A stretch of 13,352 bases of DNA, from the NCBI GenBank assembly GCA_002449135.1, contig DKCH01000033.1, forward strand, positions 1 to 13,352, given 5' to 3'. Below the pieces are notes generated by a model. It did not search any database and was not told the origin of the DNA. It saw only the letters and a program-made list of their open reading frames with translations. Shown here one piece after another: positions 7,149 through 13,352 of this stretch. Position 1 is the first letter of the stretch. Every line of letters begins with the position of its first letter. The position numbers and the translations under genes were made by a program. The stretch comes from Caryophanales bacterium UBA6879 (lineage in GTDB: Bacteria; Bacillota_I; Bacilli_A; RFN20; CAG-288).

Positions 7149-8852
7149 ATGAAGAAAATTGATGGTATCATTTTAAAGCAAATGATAATTTCTGGGGCAA
7201 ATAATCTTTATAATTCTTATCCAGAAGTTGATTCTTTAAATGTTTTCCCAGTTCCTGATGGTGATACTGGTACAAATATGAATTTAACTATGCAGTCTGG
7301 TTTAAAAGAGATTGCAAATAAAAACGATAAATCTATTTATAATGTTGCTAAAGCTTTTTCACGTGGCTTATTAATGGGTGCTAGAGGTAATTCTGGTGTT
7401 ATTTTATCTCAAATTTTTAGAGGCTTTGCTAATAGTTTAGTTAATAAAACTGAAATAGATGCTGTAGAACTTTATGAAGCTTTATTATCAGGGAAAGAAG
7501 TTGCTTATAAGGCAGTTATGAGACCTGTTGAAGGTACTATTTTAACTGTTGTAAGAGAAGCTACTGATACTTTAGGTAAAAAAACTAAAGAAGGTATGTC
7601 TATTACTGAAGCTATGGAAATTTTCTATAAAGAAGCTACTGCTAGTTTACTTAGAACTCCTGACTTATTACCTGTCTTAAAAGAAGTTGGTGTTGTTGAT
7701 TCTGGTGGTGCTGGTTTTTGTAAGATAATTGATGGTTTTGTAAAAGCTTTACAAAATAAAATTGTTGAAAAGAATATGCCAGAAGTTTTGGATGTAGTAG
7801 ATCAAGCTGCTAATAAATTAAAAACTACTGGTAATGCCCAAGCTAAGTTAGAACATAAGGAATTTGGTTATTGTACTGAATTTATTTTAAAGCTTCCTGA
7901 AAAAGACAAGTTAAATGGTAAAAGAGAATTTAACGAAGGAAGATTTAAATCTGTATTAAATGCTCATGGTAATTCTATAGTTTGTGTAAGAGATGATGAT
8001 TTAGTTAAGGTTCATATTCATACTATGTTCCCTGGTAATATTTTATCTTTTGCTCAACAATATGGTGAATTTATTAAAATTAAATCTGAAAATATGGCTT
8101 TACAACATTCAGAGATTTTAGATGAGGTTAATAAAGAAAATAAGGCTCATGAAACTGAAACTAAGAAGGTTGAAACTAAGAAAGAGCCTAAAAAAGAATA
8201 TGCGATAATTTCTTGCTGCTCTGGTAAAGGAATACAAGAAATGTTTAAGGAATTAGGTGTTTCCTATATTGTTTCTGGTGGGCAAACTATGAATCCTTCT
8301 ACTGAAGACTTTATTAAAGCTATTAAGGAAGTTAATGCTAAAAATATCTTTATTTTACCTAACAACTCTAATATTATTATGGCTGCTAAACAAGCTAGCG
8401 AAGTTAGTCAAGACGCTAAGGTAGTAGTTATTCCTTCTATTTCTATTCCTCAAGGAATGGTTGCAACTATTTCATTTAATCCTGAAGCAAATGTTAAAGA
8501 AAATACAGAAGAAATGACTGAAGCTTTAAAGAATGTTAAGACTGGTCAAGTTACATTCTCAATAAGAGATACAAAAGTAGATGGTGTTGATGTTAAAAAA
8601 GATGATTTTATGGGTATTTTAGATAAAAAGATAATTTTGTCTTTACCTTCTAAATTGGAAGCTGCTGAAAAATTATTAGATAAAATGATTGATGATATGT
8701 CTTCCTTAATTACTGTCTTTGTTGGTGAAGATGTAACATCTAAAGAAAAAGAAGAATTTATTTCTTATATTGAAAAGAAATATCCTGATTTAGAATTAGA
8801 TGTTAAAAATGGTCAGCAACCTGTCTATTCATTTATTCTTTCTATTGAATAA
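7149..8852 (+). CDS. fakA: Fatty acid kinase ATP-binding subunit FakA
   Basis: FakA (YloV, DAK2 family) phosphorylates a fatty acid bound to FakB, giving acyl-phosphate for phospholipid synthesis from exogenous fatty acids. This 567-residue protein has the usual layout. The N-terminal DhaL-like kinase domain (about 1-205) carries PDGDTGTN at 36-43, whose Asp37 and Asp39 should bind Mg-ATP, and GARGNSG at 77-83. The middle domain has Cys242, His289 and His291 (in GYCTEF and VHIHT), matching the zinc-site residues described for S. aureus FakA. A Lys/Glu-rich linker (about 330-350) leads to the C-terminal DegV-like domain with SGGQTMNPSTED. The frame opens at 7101 inside asp23, but ATG 7149 has GTGAGG at 7135-7140, eight bases upstream, and gives the family N-terminus. 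A FakB-type gene lies downstream, after recG. Confidence 0.93.
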   Translation: MKKIDGIILKQMIISGANNLYNSYPEVDSLNVFPVPDGDTGTNMNLTMQSGLKEIANKNDKSIYNVAKAFSRGLLMGARGNSGVILSQIFRGFANSLVNKTEIDAVELYEALLSGKEVAYKAVMRPVEGTILTVVREATDTLGKKTKEGMSITEAMEIFYKEATASLLRTPDLLPVLKEVGVVDSGGAGFCKIIDGFVKALQNKIVEKNMPEVLDVVDQAANKLKTTGNAQAKLEHKEFGYCTEFILKLPEKDKLNGKREFNEGRFKSVLNAHGNSIVCVRDDDLVKVHIHTMFPGNILSFAQQYGEFIKIKSENMALQHSEILDEVNKENKAHETETKKVETKKEPKKEYAIISCCSGKGIQEMFKELGVSYIVSGGQTMNPSTEDFIKAIKEVNAKNIFILPNNSNIIMAAKQASEVSQDAKVVVIPSISIPQGMVATISFNPEANVKENTEEMTEALKNVKTGQVTFSIRDTKVDGVDVKKDDFMGILDKKIILSLPSKLEAAEKLLDKMIDDMSSLITVFVGEDVTSKEKEEFISYIEKKYPDLELDVKNGQQPVYSFILSIE

Positions 8853-8875
8853 AAATAATAATTATTGTGATATTA

Positions 8876-8906
8876 GCAGGTATTCTTCATATACCTGTTT
8901 TTATTT
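8876..8906 (+). terminator. Terminator of asp23-fakA
   Basis: CAGGTAT (8877-8883) pairs with ATACCTG (8891-8897) around a 7-base loop and can extend outward by a G-U pair. TTTTTATTTT follows. It ends the asp23-fakA transcript 25 bases past the fakA stop. Confidence 0.8.
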
Positions 8907-8921
8907 TGCTAAAAAATTAAA

Positions 8922-8956
8922 TAAAAAATAGATTATTAAAAATAATAATCTATTTT
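8922..8956 (-). terminator. Terminator of the C69 dipeptidase gene
   Basis: A perfect 13-bp inverted repeat, 8925-8937 against 8944-8956, around a 6-base loop. On the minus strand it runs into six T (complement of 8923-8928), 28 bases past the dipeptidase stop codon. The symmetric stem also ends in four T on the plus strand, so it may back up the fakA terminator. Confidence 0.75.
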
Positions 8957-8984
8957 AAAACTAGCAAGAAAACAATATATAATT

Positions 8985-10454
8985 TTAATTATCTGATCTA
9001 GAGAATGAATTAGTCATTGCTAAGGATGCGACATATAAGACTTTATTTAATGTATCTGTGGTTTCTTTTTGAACCATTTGTACTAATTCATTGTTGGCTT
9101 TATCTACACCTTCTTTTGAAAAATTATCGGTTAATATTTTATCGTATTTGTTAATTAAATAATGCGCTTTACTAAGTGTTTTATTTTGATAGCGTTCAAT
9201 TAAAATACTTGTTTTATTAAAATGCGCATCAGCTAAAGCAGAAATTAAACGTGAAGCCCAATAGAAATTGTTGGTATTACAGTCTAATGTCGTGTTATTT
9301 AAATAAGTAGGAACTTTATTTAAATTAGTATAAATAGGAACTAAAGTATTAAATGGATTAGAGGCAAATGCTATCCATTCTAATGCAGCAATTTCTTTTT
9401 TAACATTGTTTCGTATTTGTAAAATGTGTAAGAAAGAGGTTCTATTTATACCTATTGGACGATATTTATTTTTATAAGATAAATCACCTTTAGTTTCGTA
9501 TGGATTATATTTTGTTCCTTGATAATAGTTTGAAAGTAAATATTTAACATCTTCTATACATATTTTTCTTTCTGGTATGATAGCCCAAGGTAAATTATCA
9601 GCTTCTGGAGTGAAGTCTGGATCTTCTCCTTCAAATTTTTTACTAGGAAGAAGGTATTTTAACATAATCCAAGCTCTAGGGGTGTTATAAATATGATCTG
9701 AATCATCATGTGAACCAAAGGCTAAACGTGGATTAAAGCTTTCTTCTAAGTTTTCTTTGTTTAAATTTAAATTGTTTTTAATTACAAATTCTTTTAAGCC
9801 TTTTGAGCAAATGTTTTCTTTTTGATTTGTATAGGCATCTTCAAAATCAAAATTATCAATTCCTAATTGGTTAGGCATAATAACTACTTGTTCATCTTTT
9901 ACTCTTTTTGCTATAAAATTGTGTCCACCAATTGTTTCAACAAACCATATTTCATTTTTATCAGAAAAAGCAATACCATTAGGTTCATATGTTCCATATT
10001 TTTCAAGTAGATTACCTAATCTAATAACCCCTTCTCTTGCGGAATGAATATAAGGTAAGATTAAACAAACTAAATCTTCTTCACCTAGACCAGTATAGTT
10101 TTCTTTTCCATTAACTATAGTAGTAGGATAGGGATCAGCTCCTAGGACACGAGGATTAGTAGTAATAGTTTCAGTAGCTGTCATGCATACGTTTTCTGAG
10201 TTAATACCTGCAGCTGGCCATACTCCTGAGCTAGGGTCTACATTAGGTGTTAAAGTGTATTCTAATGGATCATTTGGTAGTTCAATAGAGAATTTAGAAT
10301 TGATTGATTTATATTTTTTGAATTGTTTTTCTTTAGTCATATGAATGATTTTTTTGACATTAAATTGTCCAGAGGGACAATCATCGTTTCTAGCAATCAT
10401 TGTTGAATTATCATTGCTTGCTTTTTTACCGACTAATATTGTTGTACAGGCCAT
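8985..10454 (-). CDS. pepD: C69-family dipeptidase (PepD-like)
   Basis: A 489-residue Ntn-hydrolase of peptidase family C69, which cleaves dipeptides in the cytoplasm. The N-terminus MACTTILVGKKAS followed by STMIARNDD is characteristic, and Cys3 is the expected nucleophile once residues 1-2 are removed. Other family blocks are GEEDLVCLILPYIHSAREG, NGIAFSDKNEIWFVETIGG and HDDSDHIYNTPRAW. Length is slightly above the usual 470 or so. There is no signal peptide. AGGAG (complement of 10460-10464) lies five bases before the start. The gene converges on fakA and is divergent from recG; it interrupts the order (yloU-fakA ... recG) seen in Bacillus. A nutritional role in peptide use is likely (family knowledge). 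Confidence 0.92.
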   Translation of the reverse strand: MACTTILVGKKASNDNSTMIARNDDCPSGQFNVKKIIHMTKEKQFKKYKSINSKFSIELPNDPLEYTLTPNVDPSSGVWPAAGINSENVCMTATETITTNPRVLGADPYPTTIVNGKENYTGLGEEDLVCLILPYIHSAREGVIRLGNLLEKYGTYEPNGIAFSDKNEIWFVETIGGHNFIAKRVKDEQVVIMPNQLGIDNFDFEDAYTNQKENICSKGLKEFVIKNNLNLNKENLEESFNPRLAFGSHDDSDHIYNTPRAWIMLKYLLPSKKFEGEDPDFTPEADNLPWAIIPERKICIEDVKYLLSNYYQGTKYNPYETKGDLSYKNKYRPIGINRTSFLHILQIRNNVKKEIAALEWIAFASNPFNTLVPIYTNLNKVPTYLNNTTLDCNTNNFYWASRLISALADAHFNKTSILIERYQNKTLSKAHYLINKYDKILTDNFSKEGVDKANNELVQMVQKETTDTLNKVLYVASLAMTNSFSRSDN

Positions 10455-10476
10455 AATTTCTCCTTTTTTCTTTTTT

Positions 10477-10505
10477 ATTATAGTGATTTTTTTAATTTTT
10501 TAAAA
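10477..10505 (-). promoter_or_regulatory. Promoter of the C69 dipeptidase gene
   Basis: On the minus strand a consensus TATAAT (complement of 10477-10482) lies 17 bases downstream of TTTTAA (complement of 10500-10505), which matches the -35 consensus at only three positions. Transcription would start near 10470, giving a leader of about 16 bases that includes the ribosome binding site. Confidence 0.55.
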
Positions 10506-10515
10506 TCATATGATT
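10504..10515. promoter_or_regulatory. 12-bp palindrome between divergent promoters
   Basis: AATCATATGATT is a perfect palindrome. It overlaps the -35 position of the dipeptidase promoter (10500-10505) and of the recG promoter (expected 10508-10513), so a bound protein could affect both. No regulator gene is adjacent, so the operator role is inference. Confidence 0.4.
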
Positions 10516-10527
10516 AAATTAATAATT

Positions 10528-10536
10528 TGTTATAAT
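10528..10536 (+). promoter_or_regulatory. Extended -10 promoter of recG
   Basis: TGTTATAAT is a consensus -10 (10531-10536) with the TG extension. No -35 is recognisable 17 to 18 bases upstream. Standard spacing puts the transcription start at about 10543, the first base of an in-frame GTG codon. Confidence 0.6.
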
Positions 10537-10542
10537 TTAATT

Positions 10543-12525
10543 GTGGAATTAAGCAAAAGAAATACAATTTATCAAAAGCTAAAAGCAAAGAATTATGAAG
10601 ATATTTTGCGTCATTTTCCTACTAAATATGATGAAAATATTCAAACTGATTTGTCTAAACCATTAATAGATGGTGAACAAGTTTTTATTTTTGGAAAGTT
10701 TGATAAAATGGTTTCTATTTTGCATGGAAATATTTTAAGATTTAATATTTATTCTTCTTTTACTAAAGGGGCTTGTAAAGGGATTATTTATAATCAACGT
10801 TTTTATCAAACTATTTTATCTCCTAATAAAGAATATTACTTTTTAGGAACTTATAAAGCTAAAAATAAAGCGGTAATGGTGTTATATGTTTATTCTAAAG
10901 ATAACCCTTTAGTTAATACTCCTATTAGGCCTAATTATCGTTTACCTGTGGGGGTTTCGCAAACTAATTTTTATAAGGTTTTATTAGAGGATTTGGTAAC
11001 TTATAAATTTGATTTGAAATATAATATTCCATCTAAATATGTTGAGCATTATCAGTTAGGATCTTTATATGATGCTTATTATAATGTCCATCGTCCTTAT
11101 TCTCAAGCTGATATAAAAAAAGGATTAAGAGTTTTTAAATATATTGAGGCGTTAAAATACGCTACTTATAATTTATATCAAAATCAAAATAGATTTTATT
11201 TAAAAAAGAAAACATTTAATAAAATTAATAAGCTTGAAATTAATGCTTTTATTCGCAAACTCCCATATTTATTAACTAAGGATCAAATGATAGCTATAAA
11301 TGAAATAGTTAATGATATGGATTCTTCTAAAATTATGAATAGATTGTTAGAAGGAGATGTAGGAACAGGAAAAACTATTGTGGCTTTTTTAGCTATTTAT
11401 GCTAATTACTTAAGAAAAGGTCAAGCTGTTTTATTAGCTCCTACTCAGACTTTAGCAAATCAGCATTATGAGAATGCTTTAAGTACTTTTAAAAATACTA
11501 ATTTAAAAATTTGTCTTCTTGATGGAAGTACATCTAAATCTTCTAGCTTAAAAAGCAGTATAAAAAATGGTGAATTTGATTTAATAGTTGGTACACATGC
11601 GGTTTTTGCTGATAGTATTAATTATTCTAATTTAAGTTTAGTAATTATTGATGAGCAACATAAGTTTGGAATAAAGCAAAGAGAAGAAATTATTTCTAAA
11701 GGTCAAGATGTCGATACCTTAATGATGTCAGCAACCCCTATTCCACAGACTATTACTAAGATAATGGTTTCGGATTTAAATGTTTCTATATTAAAAGAAT
11801 TTCCTTTTAAACAAAGACAAGTAAAAACACTAGTAGTAAATTCTTTATCAGATGAAATTACTAAAGCTATTAAGTACTGTTTAGCTAATAAAAAACAGGT
11901 TTATGTTGTAGCTCCTAAAATCGATTCGACAATTAATTCTTCTAAGATTTCTTCTAAAGTTATATATTCTGAAATGGTTTCTAAGTTTGGTGAAGAAAAC
12001 GTTTATTTAATGACAGGAAAAACTAAAAAGGATGAACAGGAAGAAATTTATAATAATTTTAAGCAAGGTAAAAAATTAATATTAGTTTCTACTTCTTTAA
12101 TAGAAGTTGGAGTTGATGTAAAGTCTGCTTCTTTGTTAATTGTTTATGAAGCGAATTATTTTGGTTTAGCTTCTTTACATCAATTAAGAGGAAGAATAGG
12201 TAGAAATGGCCAAAATGCTTTAGCTATTTTAGTTTATGATGGTGATGATTTAAAAGCTAAAGAAAAACTAGAATTTTTAGCAAATACTAATGATGGTGAA
12301 AAAATTGCATTATATGATTTAGAACACAGAGGAGGAGGGGATCTTCTTTCTTTTAGACAAGCTGGTGTTTCAATTTTGCAAGTTGCTAATTTTGTTAATG
12401 ATAAGAAGTTTTTTGAAGTGGCGAAAAATGATGCAAATGAAATATTAAATAATAAAGATAATTATGAAAATAAAAAATTCATTGAAGAACTTTTAAAAGA
12501 AGTTAAAGAAAGGGAGGAAAAGTAA
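10543..12525 (+). CDS. recG: ATP-dependent DNA helicase RecG
   Basis: RecG remodels stalled replication forks and branch-migrates Holliday junctions. From GTG 10543 it is 660 residues, slightly short for the family. The N-terminal wedge/OB part includes IIYNQRFY. The helicase core has Walker A GDVGTGKT (271-278), DEQH box (370-373), SATPIPQT (396-403) and motif VI QLRGRIGR (547-554). The C-terminal TRG motif follows (LEHRGGGDLL from 593). Two usually conserved residues differ: Gln402 replaces the Arg of ATPIPRT, and Gly598 replaces the Pro of RGPG. The frame opens at ATG 10510, but that codon lies in a palindrome upstream of the predicted promoter, lacks a ribosome binding site, and would add a hydrophobic stretch not typical of RecG. 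GTG 10543 also lacks one, implying leaderless translation. The next gene starts at the base after the stop. Confidence 0.9.
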   Translation: MELSKRNTIYQKLKAKNYEDILRHFPTKYDENIQTDLSKPLIDGEQVFIFGKFDKMVSILHGNILRFNIYSSFTKGACKGIIYNQRFYQTILSPNKEYYFLGTYKAKNKAVMVLYVYSKDNPLVNTPIRPNYRLPVGVSQTNFYKVLLEDLVTYKFDLKYNIPSKYVEHYQLGSLYDAYYNVHRPYSQADIKKGLRVFKYIEALKYATYNLYQNQNRFYLKKKTFNKINKLEINAFIRKLPYLLTKDQMIAINEIVNDMDSSKIMNRLLEGDVGTGKTIVAFLAIYANYLRKGQAVLLAPTQTLANQHYENALSTFKNTNLKICLLDGSTSKSSSLKSSIKNGEFDLIVGTHAVFADSINYSNLSLVIIDEQHKFGIKQREEIISKGQDVDTLMMSATPIPQTITKIMVSDLNVSILKEFPFKQRQVKTLVVNSLSDEITKAIKYCLANKKQVYVVAPKIDSTINSSKISSKVIYSEMVSKFGEENVYLMTGKTKKDEQEEIYNNFKQGKKLILVSTSLIEVGVDVKSASLLIVYEANYFGLASLHQLRGRIGRNGQNALAILVYDGDDLKAKEKLEFLANTNDGEKIALYDLEHRGGGDLLSFRQAGVSILQVANFVNDKKFFEVAKNDANEILNNKDNYENKKFIEELLKEVKEREEK

Positions 12526-13352
12526 ATGAATAAAGTAGCAGTAGTAGCAGATTCAACTTGTGATTTGTCTAAGGAATTAGTGGAAAAGTATAATATAAAA
12601 ATTGTACCTTTGCACGTAACTTTTCCTAATGATAGTAATGATTATTTAGATGGAGTTACTATAACACCTTTGGAAGTATATAAAAAGGTTGAACAAATTA
12701 ATGATACTCCTAAAACAGGAGCTAGAAATGTAGCAGAATTTATTAATGATTTTACTCCACTGATAAATGAGGGTTACGATATTATTTTTACAGGTATTGG
12801 TTCTGGTTTATCTTCAACTTATAATAACGCCTTATTAGCAGCTAGAGAATTTCCAGAAGGAAGAATTGAAATAGTTGATTCACAAAACTTATCCACTGGT
12901 ACAGGATTACTAGTATTAAAAATGTGTGAATTACGTGATAAAGGAGAAGATGTTCATACTATTGCTAGTAAAGTAAGAAAACTTGTTCCTTTAGTTTCGG
13001 CTAAGTTTTGTATTGATCGTCTAGATTATCTTTTTAAAGGTGGACGCTGTTCTGGCTTTACTAAGGTTTTAGCTCATATGCTTCATATTCATCCAGTGGC
13101 AAAGGTAATTAATAATAAACTTACTGTTTATAAGAAAATTAGAGGTAAATATATTAAAGCTGTTGATGCTCAACTTGAAGAATTTGATAGGGATTTTAAA
13201 AATAACAATATCGATACTTCACATGTTTTTATTACTGATTCGCATTTTATGGATGGAGAGGATCAATATATTTATGACCATTTAGTTAAATATATTCCTA
13301 AAGAAAATATTCATTTTACACATGCTGGTTGTGTTGTTTCTTCTCATTGTGG
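12526..13352 (+). CDS. DegV/FakB-type fatty acid-binding protein (3' end cut)
   Basis: The gene runs off the window after 275 codons and probably lacks only about ten residues, since the family is near 280. Family blocks are visible: the N-terminal strand with ADSTCDLS, DGVTITPLEVY, PKTG, the Ser-rich loop GSGLSSTY (92-99), KGGR (171-174), and a final His-rich loop ending at the edge. DegV proteins bind one fatty acid in a buried pocket; those acting as FakB deliver it to FakA for phosphorylation. Start ATG 12526 directly follows the recG stop, and its ribosome binding site AGGGAGG (12511-12517) lies within recG, so the two are co-transcribed and probably translationally coupled. FakA is encoded nearby (7149-8852), supporting a FakB role, though not all DegV proteins have been shown to be FakB. 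Confidence 0.88.
   Translation, partial: MNKVAVVADSTCDLSKELVEKYNIKIVPLHVTFPNDSNDYLDGVTITPLEVYKKVEQINDTPKTGARNVAEFINDFTPLINEGYDIIFTGIGSGLSSTYNNALLAAREFPEGRIEIVDSQNLSTGTGLLVLKMCELRDKGEDVHTIASKVRKLVPLVSAKFCIDRLDYLFKGGRCSGFTKVLAHMLHIHPVAKVINNKLTVYKKIRGKYIKAVDAQLEEFDRDFKNNNIDTSHVFITDSHFMDGEDQYIYDHLVKYIPKENIHFTHAGCVVSSHC

Noticed and set aside
8151..8200. Repeated gaaactaagaa units in fakA as a DNA repeat
   Set aside because: They encode the Lys/Glu-rich linker between the middle and C-terminal domains, where simple repeats are expected.

Overview
The window is very AT-rich and looks like a chromosomal segment of an AT-rich Bacillota lineage, probably a Mollicutes-, RF39- or Erysipelotrichia-like gut bacterium. 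The pointers are the asp23/yloU-fakA pair next to recG, AGGAGG-type ribosome binding sites, sigma-A promoters with extended -10 elements, and short U-tailed terminators. All eight complete genes stop at TAA, and the nine Trp codons I could trace are all TGG, which favours the standard bacterial code over the Mycoplasma-type code. No mobile element, CRISPR array, tRNA or rRNA is visible.

Left part (1-6656), envelope functions. A minus-strand gene (165-2567) encodes a one-piece MacB-like ABC exporter with an N-terminal ATPase and a C-terminal FtsX-like permease. It is divergent from two consecutive lipoprotein genes (2733-3731 and 3807-6221) that I cannot assign to any family. A terminator follows, then a small three-helix membrane protein (6330-6656) with its own extended -10 promoter.

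Middle (6657-8984). A near-consensus promoter drives asp23/yloU (6775-7125) and fakA (7149-8852, the ATP-binding subunit of fatty acid kinase). Two back-to-back terminators separate them from a convergent C69-family dipeptidase gene (8985-10454, minus strand).

Right part (10455-13352). The dipeptidase and recG promoters diverge from a short shared region with a 12-bp palindrome at its centre. recG appears to start at GTG 10543, exactly where transcription is predicted to begin, so it may be leaderless. recG abuts a DegV/FakB-type fatty-acid-binding protein gene that runs off the right edge. FakB presents the fatty acid that FakA phosphorylates, so the two halves of the kinase flank an inserted opposite-strand dipeptidase gene.

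Most of the window is ordinary core genome. The points most worth a second look are the orphan lipoprotein pair beside the exporter, the recG start and shared operator-like palindrome, and the fakA/fakB arrangement.
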